A stretch of DNA of 64,000 nucleotides from Ancylostoma caninum (lineage: Eukaryota; Nematoda; Chromadorea; Rhabditida; Ancylostomatidae), in NCBI GenBank assembly GCA_037903475.1, contig JBAJFG010000121.1, positions 744,001 to 808,000 on the forward strand, read 5' to 3'. Positions 13,364 through 24,053 of the stretch are shown here, piece by piece. The translations under genes were made by a program, and so were the position numbers. Each line of letters starts with the position of its first letter. The stretch's first letter is position 1. The notes under the pieces are model-generated. The model saw only the letters and a list, made by a program, of their open reading frames with translations, was not told the origin of the DNA and made no database searches.

Positions 13364-13365
13364 AT
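13234..13365 (-). CDS. Possible 43-aa one-pass membrane micropeptide
   Basis: The minus-strand ATG at 13365 has a favourable GCCATGG context and opens a 43-codon frame. It starts MDASTSLIGFLYAG, then runs through a hydrophobic stretch of about 20 residues (positions 8-27) and ends in a basic FLKSKM tail. The same frame exists at 12929-12798 in the other duplicate, but this adds no support because the copies are identical. An acceptor-like CTGCTACAG lies about 30 bases upstream. It may equally be chance in intronic DNA. No family is recognised. Confidence 0.2.
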   Translation of the reverse strand: MDASTSLIGFLYAGSIYAIVLLFLCVFKIALEQTMLTFLKSKM

Positions 13366-13452
13366 GGCCGAGCTCTGTTCCACTTGTCTTCTTCCTGTAG
13401 CAGAGTTTGAGCGTTAGAGCCACACCATGGTTGTAAAAGTGAAGTTAGTTAC

Positions 13453-13673
13453 CATATTTACGGCTGTGTCACCTGAAGATTTACGAGAAACAGTGATTAA
13501 TAACACCATCTAAGCAACAGAATAATACAAGCAAGTAAAGGTACATTGGAAGCACTCACATTTAGTTTGCGACAGATTTTATCCTTTGAATTCCCATTAC
13601 TACTCACATTCAATACTCCATCAATAAGTTTAGTCGCTGAATGTGAATCGGATCTTCCTTTCATTTCCTCAGT
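13453..13673 (-). CDS. Two candidate 5' exons of the 12-exon gene
   Basis: Exon 13673-13608 (22 codons, starting TEEMKGRSDSH) lies between GATGTAG and GTGAGT. Exon 13509-13453 (19 codons, MVLLITVSRKSSGD...) lies between GCTTAG and GTAACT. Both start and end in phase 0, as required to join directly to the exon at 12185. The ATG opening the second could itself be the start. There is no homology support; the case rests on splice signals and phase. Confidence 0.35.
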
Positions 13674-13979
13674 CTACATCTAGTCAACATCATCCATCTG
13701 CAGAATTAAATGGTGAAAGAGAAGAAAGCTCGACAAAATTGGACGACATCTGAAATTTTTGTAATATCCCCTGGATCCTAACTTATGTAGAACATTTCGA
13801 AAATATTCTAACATATTGAATTCTGAAGTGTTCGAACTTTACAGAAACAAAATGGTCAATACAATTCATCAATGACAAAGAAAAATAAAAAAAAAACTCG
13901 ATAACGAAGAAGAACGCTGTCATTTCTAGCGCGATTTCCCGTAACGGAAGCGTTTTACGTGATAATGCACAATTTTTAT

Positions 13980-14133
13980 GGTCGCGCGGCTGGCTTGGCG
14001 GGAAGCTAAAGGCCGCCACTCGGCCGCTAACGGCGTGGGTAGCTCGCGGCCGGGCGGCGGCACATAAAATTAGGGCCGCTTCCCGGCCGCACGGCCCATG
14101 AGGCGCGCGGGCCGCTCCCTGCAATTGTCTGAG
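13980..14133. repeat. GC-rich MITE-like block, right-hand inverted copy
   Basis: A GGCCG-rich segment ending GCAATTGTCTGAG, the inverse of the terminus at 12444. Together they look like the two ends of one element, or two separate inverted MITE copies. Candidate exons between them favour two copies. Confidence 0.5.
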
Positions 14134-14149
14134 TTTAGCATAGCAATTG

Positions 14150-14287
14150 CGGCGATCGATGTTGAAAAGTTCGATTGGAGCAGATCATGTATAGGTTCCC
14201 ATAATCCGGAGGACTCAGACGACTCCTGCGCCGCGGAAACTGCATGGATTGAGCTGGAATCTTCAGTGAGATAAGAACTAACGGAAC
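14150..14287 (-). CDS. Possible exon abutting the GC-rich block
   Basis: After a TTCTAG acceptor the minus strand is open for about 45 codons of Ser/Glu-rich sequence (EDSSSIHAVSAAQESSESSG, then LWEPIHDLLQSNF), similar in flavour to the 12-exon gene. No GT donor is visible before the frame runs into the GC-rich block at 14133. It could be an exon interrupted by that insertion, or chance. Confidence 0.3.
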
Positions 14288-16272
14288 ACTAGAAGATTTT
14301 GGGAGAGACAATCTAAACTTATGTGAACTAGAAAAGTATACGCTCACATTCTTAGTCTGAGTGATTGCAATGCTCTCCCGTTAACTCGAGGCTTAACCGA
14401 TTGACACCAAATTTGGGGTGAAGAAGCGTCATAGCACTCAAAATAAATGTATGCTGTCAGATCACAAAACTTATGTGAATCCAGGAATTGTATGCTCGGT
14501 AAAGGGGCCAGCCTGTTTCAGAGAGGCTGGAGTACAAGCTGAGCCTGTCGGGGGGGGGGGGGGGGGCATAATTTCCCTATTCAAACACATAAGTTTCCAA
14601 CCTCCTACCATGCCCCCTATACTTGTAGGTATGTGCTATCATACGCCTCACATACTATCACTTATCATCTCCTATCTTGTGAGTATTTGCCCTTCTCCAC
14701 TCGCTCCAAGGCACTATCGCAAGGCGTTTAGCCGCGCTCCAAAGCGGAACGCCGACCCAATCGAGCCTGCGCGGGAACTGAAATCATTTGAAAGCCCCTT
14801 TGTAAGCCTCGGTCCTTTTTTTTCTACGAAGGCTACTGTCATTAGTTTGGTCTCTACTTTTTTCCACAGTTTTTATTCCTTTATTCTCGATTATTTTGTT
14901 TTTCTGTTCGGCTTTTGGCGACCAATGTCCACCTTATCGTTTCCTGATTCCGTCAGTATAATTTCTGCCGCAGTGTGGAATTGTCCATTCATTGATTGCT
15001 CTTGGTAAAGAATTATAGTTATGTTTTGTCGGTTTACACTGGTTATTGCAGTTATGTTTTGTGGTTTCACAATGGGTTATCGTCCTTTAATTGCTACTAA
15101 TTGCTTTAATTGTAATCACGGAGAATGCTTGTAGAATTGCTATCACTGCATGCGGTCATTCCCTTCTATCTGTTGTTATTTTCAGAGGGGGCTTCGTAAA
15201 ATCTGCATTTTTCAAAGGGGGCTTCGTTTTGGCTACTACCCTAATACAGGCTCGTGCCGGGGCCTGGTCCCACTGTTGTGTCACCAAGATGGGTTAAAAT
15301 GTTTTTTTTAAGTTGGTGCGCAAGAAAACCAATGTTGGCTTTGATTTCAAAAAAGAAAAACGAAAGGCACTTCTCCACATCAGGTCCCAAAAATTTTTAA
15401 GAATTTTTTGGCCGAAACTTTGTGAGGGTGGGTTATTTGATGTCCTGAACGCGAATATCGTACATATCTCGGCCCATATCGGCTTTTCTCGCATGTCATC
15501 TCCTGGAGAGCTGCAGAGGTGACTCTACTTGATCAGTAATGCTGGAGTTTGCAGCCCTTTAGCAGGACTGTCTTGATAGTGTGATCCCTGAGGTGCTGCT
15601 AATTTTGGAATTCTAGCCATAGTGCACTGAGAATGTAGCCCGCTAGGTGCCGCTAATTCGGGTCCGAAATGGCCTTTCTAGCCCCGTACCGTCTACAAAA
15701 GAAAAACTCCACGTGAAAGTTCTGACACTCATAGTGGCGGCCACATATTCAGCACGCTGCCAATTTTAGGCGATAAATGATGAAAATATAGGATCCGTAT
15801 TTCAAGCTTGGAGTGAGCAATCAGGACAATACTTGAGGATATGGTGGGGCATAACGTTGTCTTCCTTACCTTTAACCCTCAAGAAAATGTTTCTGAATAG
15901 ATTTGCTCTCATTCTTTGCATTAATGCTAAATTTAGAGCTGAAAATGCGGCACTTTTAAAAGAATTTTCATTTCTCTCTTACTCTACAATGCTGCTCACG
16001 GGATGGTGAAAACCGATTAGATCCGATTATATTGAGCTCACGCTTTAGAGCCTCAAAGGGCAGACTAAGCACCATCTATCATACTCCTTCGGAAACGTTC
16101 GTGACGGATCATGCTCCACCACTTTCACGATGGAAGAGAATTACTACTAGCTACACCACACCGAATTATCCCAAATTGCTCTCATCTGTAAGGATAAGGA
16201 AACACTGCACAAGGGGGTGGACGCAACACATGTGTCACCCTTACTTTACAAGCTCAGGCTACACCTGCAGAG
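14288..16272. other. No recognisable gene; contains a 17-G run
   Basis: Holds an uninterrupted 17-base G run at 14550-14566. A GGGGGCTTCGT motif occurs twice near 15187-15230 and resembles 12379-12420. Diverged GGTGCYGCTAATT repeats lie near 15590-15660. A 196-codon plus-strand frame (14418-15008) crosses the G run and low-complexity sequence, and I do not believe it is a gene. Confidence 0.4.
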
Positions 16273-16328
16273 AAGAGGGTGCTTTTAGCCTATTCTGTCA
16301 AAGAGGGTGCTTTTAGCCTATTCTGTCA
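16273..16328. repeat. 28-bp exact tandem duplication
   Basis: Two identical 28-base units, 16273-16300 and 16301-16328, each starting AAGAGGGTGCTTTTAGCC. Confidence 0.9.
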
Positions 16329-16649
16329 TACTTGCTCATGGAATACGGTTAAAATTAAACGTGGAAACGTATCTATGTAATGTAAAATTGGCCTGAAGAA
16401 CTCCCTAAATCAAAAAAATAACAGACTCCAAGATCATTAAACAAACCCGCCACTCTTGATAGAGGCCTCAACAACTTCAGAAGTTTGCATCCCAAGCGAA
16501 AAACAGACAAATGCGCGGACAACGTGACGCTCAGTAAAAATCACAACATGAGAAGGTAATACAATAGAGAGGGTAGATCTGGTTGGAACTATGTCGGTAC
16601 TTACCAAGAGAGATGAGACGCTTGGCGGTTCAGAGCGCAAATAGCTTTT

Positions 16650-16790
16650 AGACCACTTTCAGGCCTCTGAAGAAGACGTTGCCGTCGAAACGTCAGGATC
16701 GTTTGAGTAAATAGTTCCACCTACCACCAACTTGGACGGCGCAGAAGAACTACATCAAATTGTACAATAGAGAGGACTAAAACTGCTGCT
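16650..16790 (+). mobile_element. Retroelement 3'-end motif (CTGAAGAAG...GAAACGTC)
   Basis: Positions 16667-16694 read CTGAAGA, then GACG-TTGC-CGTC (a 4-bp stem), then GAAACGTC. It is followed by ACTTGGACGGCGCAGAAGAA, which recurs with changes at 39905-39945. Such CTGAnGA...GAAAC ends are known from Penelope-like elements and can resemble a hammerhead ribozyme core, but here there is one extra A before the stem. Confidence 0.4.
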
Positions 16791-17109
16791 GGAACTGAAG
16801 ACAACTTGCTGGCTCACAAAGGCAAATTCGACTACCTGACGTACGACTTATAAGCTTTCCAAAGCACATATTTGTTCTTCAAACAGAGTTATTCAAAGAT
16901 CTGGCATGAGTAACCGCCTTTCTACAGAAATATCTGTAATGGTCAGAGAAGTTCAGTTTGTTGTCGTGTCGAGAGCATAGATCGACAGCCTTATCGACAC
17001 TTTCTATCGTGTGACATTGCGTAATATATTTACTAAGAAGGACAGTACTACCTTAACGCATATGTACGGCATTTTCATTTACTAGAAGGAGCTATTCGAT
17101 GACCTTTAC

Positions 17110-17312
17110 GAGATCTGGTCTATAGCATTTTAAGCTTCACAGCGCTCAACATCAGTACCAATTCTGTTGGAGATTTTGACATCATCGGCAGACTGTCTGC
17201 AAAACACCTTTTTTCTTCCAAGGACAGCGATATATCTGTAGTATGCAGAGCAAACAGAACAGGAGATGGAACTCCTCCCTGCGGGACACTTGAGACAATT
17301 CTGCAGGAAGAA
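17110..17312 (-). pseudogene. CR1/jockey-type LINE reverse transcriptase fragment
   Basis: The minus strand encodes SVPQGGVPSPVLFALHTTDI, the RT motif usually seen as GVPQGsvlsPlLF. After a frame change come ADDVKISNRIGTDVERC, the catalytic YADD region with the first residue altered, and then a stop. It is a decayed internal piece of a LINE. It directly follows an RTE tail on the same strand (17313-17400). Confidence 0.7.
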
Positions 17313-17400
17313 TCACCTTGATCACCCTGACTCCTGTTGATCTTCGGGTATACCAAGCGGGCGTCAGCAATCCTTCCATTTTTCCAAGATCGGCCTGGGG
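17313..17400 (-). mobile_element. 5'-truncated RTE LINE tail
   Basis: The minus strand encodes NGRIADARLVYPKINRSQGD, nearly the C-terminus of the RTE at 54.8-57.6 kb (NGRIAGARSVYPKINGSQGD). It ends in the same GGTGATCAAGGTGAT tail. Only about 85 bp are kept, typical of heavily 5'-truncated LINE insertions. Confidence 0.8.
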
Positions 17401-17479
17401 AACTTAACATCGGCCTGCAGGAGGAGTAACAGGAATTAATTTTGACTCGGAATGTTCTGTTACTCAGAAAATCTGAGAG

Positions 17480-17722
17480 CCATTTGCGGGCAAAGTGGAG
17501 TTGGGGGGGGGGGCACTTGGTATAAGTCGATTATATGTAGGACCTGTCCTGCACGTTCAGACTTGTTAGCTGACACGTCCAGAACGCTCTGACTTGTTAG
17601 CTTCCCTAATGTACAGTAGTTACCTGAAATGCAAACAAGTCTGAACATGCAGGACAGGTCGTATCATCGACTTACACCAAGTGGCCCCCCAACTCCATGT
17701 TACCCCCATTTGCAGATCTATG
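17480..17722. repeat. Foldback MITE with about 85-bp arms
   Basis: The left arm (about 17480-17570) and right arm (about 17633-17720) are inverted copies of each other. They share GGAGTTGGGGGG, CACTTGGTrTAAGTCGAT and GACCTGTCCTGC. The loop carries two CTGACTTGTTAGCT-like copies. No coding capacity and no clear target duplication. Confidence 0.75.
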
Positions 17723-18519
17723 GGCACCTTATAGAGCAACATCTTTTGACTGACTCATCGAAAGCTTTGAAAAAAATCGAAATATATGACACCACAAGTT
17801 TTCTTCTTATCCGGTTACTCCAGTTCATTCAGACATTCTTAAAAATTTGTTTCTACAGATTTTCCATGAACAAAAGATGTTTGTAGCACGGTATAATTTC
17901 ATTTCTCTCAAAATGCGTCATTAAATGAGCTTTTAGTTCTTTTTCAAACACCCGGCAGAAGAATGAAGTGATACTGACACGTCTAAATTATCAACCTCAG
18001 TTGCGCGTTTTTTCTTTAGTAAAGGGGTGATACAAGTGTTTCTACTGGTGTGGTACTTCGTAAAATGCCAGAGACTGACCAAGAATGTAAGTGGGAGGAG
18101 CAGCATATATAATATATATATACTAGCGCCCCTTCGGGACGCTAGAAAGTGGGGTGGGGCAGCCACTTGAGGTATGTGCAAAAGCTTCACACGTGTGAAA
18201 TGCTTAGAAAATCAGCAAAAAAGCAAGCTAATCATTAGCTGAGCTCAAATACAAAATTCTCCTTATGACTTGCCTATACTCTACAGGTCTGGCCGCCTCG
18301 CCAACGTCGGGCTTCGAGTCTTCTCGCCATCCTAGCCTTGCCTGCAAATTCCTAATCACGCACCTACATGTAAAGCTAATTTCCGATGCAGTGATACTAC
18401 CTACTTTTTTGTCACATTTCTTACATGCCTGTGGACCCGTTACGAATAGCCCGCCAACAGAGAGGAAGAAGAGATGGTCGACTGAGTCACGAATGAGCGC
18501 GTAGCATGCCCCTACTCCA
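17723..18519. other. No recognisable gene
   Basis: Unremarkable AT-rich sequence with a short TA-rich stretch near 18104-18123. Confidence 0.4.
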
Positions 18520-19010
18520 CCGGCAGATGTGCATCTTGGCGTTTTCCCCACTAGTGAGCCACAATGAGCCATTCTCCATCAGTGCACCCGTATCCTGGCG
18601 CTTATCCCACTGTTGAGCCAGAGCAGACCCATCCTCCATTTGTGGATCTGTGTCCTGGCGTTCTTCCCACTACCGGACCAGCACAGACCCGATCCATCGG
18701 TGGGACTCGTGTCCCGGCGCTTTCCCCGCTAATCGGCCCCTTGCGAACCCAGTCCCCATCCATGGACCCGTATCCTGGCGCTTTCTCCAGTATTGGGCCA
18801 TAGCAGACCCAATCCCCATCCGTGGATTCGTTGCCTGGCATTTCCTCGTTAATGGGCCCCTGCAGACCCAATCTCCATCGATGGACCCGTATCCTGGCGT
18901 TTCCCCCACTACTGGGCCATGGCGGACCCTTTCTCCATCGATGGACCTGTACCCGCCGTTTTCCCACTATTGGGCCATGGCGGACTCTTTCTCGATCGGT
19001 GGGCACCTAT
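18520..19010. repeat. 60-bp minisatellite, about 8 copies
   Basis: Diverged units of almost exactly 60 bp, each with TATCCTGGCG, a CCCACT-TTGGGCC block and CAGACCC...CCATC. Because 60 is a multiple of 3, long open frames appear on both strands and in several frames at once. Read on the plus strand, one frame gives a 20-residue repeat like SPSMDPYPGAF...GP. Multiple open frames suggest non-coding DNA, but a repeat protein is not excluded. Confidence 0.85.
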
Positions 19011-20220
19011 CATGATGTTTCTCTGGACTACGGGGCCCCGGCTCATCTGTCCTTCATCATTGCAGCCGCACTCTTCGCAAATCTCGAAAGTGATGGAACA
19101 AGTTAGGAAATATTTAGAAGGTTTGCAGAAACTGCACAAGTTGCACAACTGGTTTCGGAAAATGTCACAACAGCTTATGATGACGCGTTCTTCATCCCGT
19201 GTATTTGATTGTACTTCTTAAAAACAGACGGACACTTGAGCTGCATAGCCTCCAAGAGACCTCAAAGAGAGGTGCGCAAGGAGCATATCCCAGGTGTGGA
19301 CACCGAGTGGATCATTCGGTACATCCTCCACGGTATGCACACTTCTTTTCGATATGGTTATCGTCCGCTGTTCCAAAGTTGACTAAAGTCGACAACAATG
19401 CTCCAGCAGAGGGGCGACTCTGCTCCGTACATTGCTGCTATGCATCATCAAATCGTTGTAAACACTGTCTCGCCCGGAGCGCTCGAGACCGCTAGCCGCT
19501 GGTCCCACCGCGAAATCCTGAATGCACCCGACGTCCACCACGTCTATGCACCTATGACGAAACATCGGCCGAATGCCCCATCAGCTTCGCATCCTCGCGA
19601 GGCACAGTCTATAACTGAGTCTCACGGCGAGCCCATGCGATCACGTGCTAGTCCCCCTACGTCTGCGCTCTAGAAAATTTTGTTGCACTACCATGATTTA
19701 TATAAGAGGATACATAATATATATAATACATAATATATATACATAATATAGCATCTACCTAAGCTTACGCCGGGGGTTCGTACCAGATCAAAGAGGTGCC
19801 TCAGCACCCGCCCCTGAATGGTACTCCAGTTGCGTTCTTAGGGTGTGATTATCTCTAAGGTCTAGCTCCTTGCAGAATCAGTAGTACCTAATACTAGCCC
19901 CACCAGAATTAACCATTTCCTATGAGATACTTCTGGATTTTACTGGTTGCTATTCTGTTCTACATACATTTCTGATCCTTTTAGTGCAAAATTTGCAAGC
20001 CCTCGCCAGACACAGTCCTCTCTTTTATCTGGTAGATTATACAGTAGGATTATTTCAAAACCGCCTAAACTAAAGTGCCAGGTCAGCCCTTTATTGTTTT
20101 GTTCTGTTTAGTCTTAAGTTTAGTCTTGTTTAGTTTCACTTACTATGTTATGGTGCTTTCCAGTGTTGCACTTCGGTCAGACTATAGATTTCAACTCAAT
20201 GTACTAATGGCACACCCTCG
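19011..20220. other. No recognisable gene; short TA-rich repeat
   Basis: Two overlapping plus-strand frames around 19199-19673 have no recognised motif. A TACATAATATATA-type repeat occurs at about 19706-19753. Confidence 0.4.
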
Positions 20221-20227
20221 TGGTGTA

Positions 20228-20393
20228 TTCAATAAATAAATAAATAATATAATATAATAATATATACATAATATATACAATATAATACATAATATATACA
20301 ATATAATATACATAATATATATAATATAATATATAATATACATAATATACATAATATATACAATATAATACATAATATATACACAATACAAGT
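20228..20393. repeat. AT microsatellite (AATA, then TACATAATATA units)
   Basis: Starts as (AATA)n and continues as diverged TACATAATATATACAATATAA units. Tyr/Ile-rich frames translated from it are artefacts of the repeat. Confidence 0.9.
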
Positions 20394-20479
20394 GCAGTAT
20401 TCTGAATAAACGATGGGGGTAATGGACGTAAGAAAATAAGACTTCGGCCACTTTTTGATCATCTCATAAACAGTTATTT

Positions 20480-21230
20480 CGTCAAACCACGCAAACGTTC
20501 CCATAGGATAGGATTGAACTCTGTGATTTCTTCTACATCTACAGAGTACACCTCACAGAATTTATCCGCCACTAAGTTTGCTTTGTCAGCATCTAGTACT
20601 GCAATCTTTTCGCCTTTCTTTATACATGGAATACGATGTGAAGTCTTCCATTTTTTACTCAAAAACCTATAGAAGCCCTGTTTGTTTTGACTGTACACAA
20701 TTTTCTTCTCAAGGTTCCTATTAGATGTACTTGTCTAGATGATGAGAAGTTTTTCTGAGAATGTTCTGCGAGCTTTCTATGCAGTATCGTTTTGCATTCT
20801 TTTTGCTTCAAAGAACAAACAACTACGATGATTTGCCATATTCTGAAGGTACTGAGGAAGGTGACGTCGGGTTTCGTGCACTTTCTCCGAGGGAACAATG
20901 ATATCTATGGTATGTTGAAGCATAGCTAGCAGCATCCCACACCTCTCATTGACGAGATCAACTGTTTCAAAAGAATCTCTCCAGGCAATAGATGAGAGAT
21001 CGTGGCAGACTATACCAAAATGACGTTTGGAAAACCGCTGAGATAATGTGGGGATTGGCTCGTAGTGAGCAAGGGATATTTGGGATGTTACACTGTTATG
21101 ATCACTTGAACCTACTGGGGGTCTAAGGCAACATTAGTGAGAAGTGATTCATCATTTACTGAGAAGGAGATCCAGGAAATACAATCATCGAGCGAGTTTG
21201 TTCCATTCGTCTACTACTTTAGTTTCTGAA
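20480..21230 (-). pseudogene. CR1-like LINE fragment (endonuclease end to RT linker)
   Basis: On the minus strand PPVGSSDHNSV (about 21112-21080) matches the SDH motif ending an APE-type endonuclease. It is followed by a linker containing IVPSEKVHETRR and FYRFLSKKWKTSHRIP, then KANLVADKFCEVYS, the usual stretch before a CR1/jockey RT. Frameshifts and stops break it. The RT core is absent here; the RT fragment at 17110-17312 on the same strand could be from the same copy, separated by later insertions. Confidence 0.7.
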
Positions 21231-24053
21231 GATGAATTTCTAAGAGGTGTGCACTGTGACTGTGCTGCGTACCTAGTTCAGATTTAACTTCAACGTTATC
21301 AAGGAAAAATTCTTTTTTTGGTGAAAATTTCTGTAGCTATAAGAATATTCCTAGGGATACGTTTTCTTTTTGCAATCACGAAAACTTGCTCCATAAAATA
21401 GCGTATGAATCACATCTGGAGCGGTGAAAATCGTCTGAAAAATTCGGACAAATTCGGAAGAAGAATTAATGGTGCGCTTTGTAGATACAGGGTGCTTAAT
21501 TGCAGGCCTTCTATCGCTGCAAAAACCTCATATAACCAGCAATGATTATCAAATTAGAAGAGTTGTTCGGTAGAAATGCTTTCACCGACAGTATACAAAT
21601 TGCAACAGATTCCAATCGTCTATACCTTATTAGTAACAAGAGAGAGATTGTTTTCCATAGGAAGTTGTTCGTGGACGCCAACACATTGTCTACACTTTTC
21701 CGCTAAGTTTTATTCGAAGAAGTGTTAATGAACTCTGTAAGAAAGTGCCTATCAAAACCTTCGAATTGCTTGATAAACCACACGGTAGATGGTTCGGTCC
21801 CGTCCATAGCCAACCAACTCTTCCATCACTCCGGGCTCGGTGAATTGGTACCAGAGGAATCTGAGAAGATGAAGCGCAGAGTTGATAAATCGGATGCCCC
21901 CGCAATTCACTGTATAGAGCACAGACGCCTCCTCGATATTCAGATAAAGTTGAATGTGTGGCACATCCCACAAACCGGGATTGATTAACGCCCACTACTT
22001 TATCTTCTTACCTCTTCTCGATGTGTCTTTCTATTTTCAGTCATTTCTTTTTTTGCCATGTCTTCTATTTTCGATAGCAAGTTTGGGAACTGTTTAAAAA
22101 AACCATTTTGTTAACGCTGTCGGGATTGACGACAGCAGCTACTGAAACTGCTATGGGGGTATTGCGGCAGCCTGAGACTGTGTTATTTTGCGCATCGCCC
22201 GTTTTCCAATGTTCTAGGGCTGTGTGATTTGGGGGGAAGGATTTTATGAGAATTTGGAAAAAGTGAAAGGAAATGGGAGAGAGAAGTGAGGGACATGACA
22301 TCCCGAACGCACTTGCTCGGTCCGGGCCCTCGGCGGATGCGGGCCATACAATCACCGCTGGTTCCTTGCAACGGGGAACGTCTCGGGTCGCAAATAGTTC
22401 CTGTTTTGTATACAACCGAACCAAAACAATGACTCGGAAAAAAGGACAAACCATGCGTGCACTCTCCCGTAGCTCTGCGAGTGGACCCCATCGGCCGTGC
22501 GAGTTCTCCTCAATGGCCGTTCCACCCGTGCCGGCGGCGAGGGATCGGACGGTCACTGCAGAGCGCTGACACGGTTCGAATGTCTGAGAATGGTAAACGG
22601 AAGCTATGTAAGGATATACAAGATGTAAGCTAAATCCCTATATCCCAGTTGCAGAGGGTTAAATCGCAGGCTAATTCGAAATATCTTACATAGTTCTAGA
22701 TGGGCTTGATTGATTACTAACCAAAAATGAGTATTTGATGGGTATGTCTTTGCTTCTAGGAAACTTCCAAGCAAATCTTGTTTGAGAACATTGAATGTAT
22801 GAAAATGTTCATGTCTTCGTTGTCTATGGTTTTACGTAGTTCAAAGGCAGCACCCGCACAAATCTTTATGTTTGAGGTTCTTCTTGATTTCGTGGTTTTT
22901 TATGGACCTAGCAAATTGGCATGAAACCGAGAAATCAACTAAATGTTGATGCCACCTTCCTTTTTTCTTTCTCTTCTCGGGCTCCACTGACAACACCCGT
23001 GAGTCTCCCTACGCTGACGCGGTCACACGCGCTTGTACATGTGGCGGGCTACTGTTGGCTGGCGCGTTGTCGCTTCCAAAACACGTGCACGGTAGTTGAC
23101 TTCACGATTGTGATTTGGATTTCTTTTTTAGGTAAGTCATGATCCTTTGAATTTCCAGTATTGGCGGTTCAACTCGGAGTCGAGAATTTCGACGAGAGCT
23201 GCCTTTAATTGATTCGATATGCCAGTGATGATTGACCTAATATTGTACCTGCATGTCTACCGCGTGGCTTCGGTCCGCGTCTTGTAATAAACGAACATGT
23301 AAATCTGTAGTCCTAACCAGTTTGCATGCTTTATGATAGCCAGAGTGCCGCAGCGCCGCAAACGTGCTAGGGTGTGAAGGACACTATTAATACCATTAAC
23401 ATTTTACAATGTCGCTGCGGAGGTAATATTTACCAGTAATCTGGTGTTTAATTCAATGTTAAAACAAGTGCGGTTTCTGACAAACTGCTGTGCTACCGCG
23501 CATAAAAATCTTGGATCCATATGCTTATTTTACTTTAGCCTGCGGCTGTAAGCAGCTATAATCGGTTTTTCATAGAAGCAAATAAAATAAAATACATAAA
23601 AATGGTGCACTTTCATTATTGTGGAATTCTTGAAACTCGCCTCCTCACTTTCCAAGTGAGTCAAGGGCTTCCCTACACCGAGCCAGAGCACAACATGAGA
23701 CACTTTTGATGATAAAAAAATAATAGAGCTGAAGATGAACGAAAAAACGTCGACCCACCCCTGCGTTGTGGAGAATTGCTCCTGGTTAGGTAAGAGAACC
23801 ATTTATTGTATAGATGGGCAAATTTCTACCAAATATAAATAATCAACTCACAGGATAAGACCAAAGAAACTGTTTATGCTTACACAAAAAACCTATCTAC
23901 AATTATTCGATGCTGCCGTTTACGGACTCCATCTGGACTTTTGTTAGTGGATAAGAGTATATGTACAACGCACATATATGTATAATTATAACCCTAAATA
24001 TTCATGCATGAAACAAGTCGGTGGGTAGTTGGAAAGGGATAAATGCTGGATCT
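21231..24053. other. No recognisable gene
   Basis: Contains a relatively GC-rich segment at about 22270-22570 with long overlapping open frames on both strands, probably an unidentified repeat. The stretch just below 24054 is likely the 3' UTR of the dioxygenase gene. A minus-strand open stretch at 23802-23530 has no clear family. Confidence 0.35.

Noticed and set aside
12444..14133. A single 1.69 kb transposon bounded by the two inverted GC-rich termini
   Set aside because: Possible, but no target duplication was found and good candidate exons lie between the ends. Two separate inverted copies are at least as likely.
14418..15008. 196-codon plus-strand open frame
   Set aside because: Crosses a 17-G run and low-complexity sequence, lacks motifs, and has no splice or homology support.
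20191..20504. Long Tyr/Ile-rich minus-strand frames
   Set aside because: Direct translation of the TA microsatellite.
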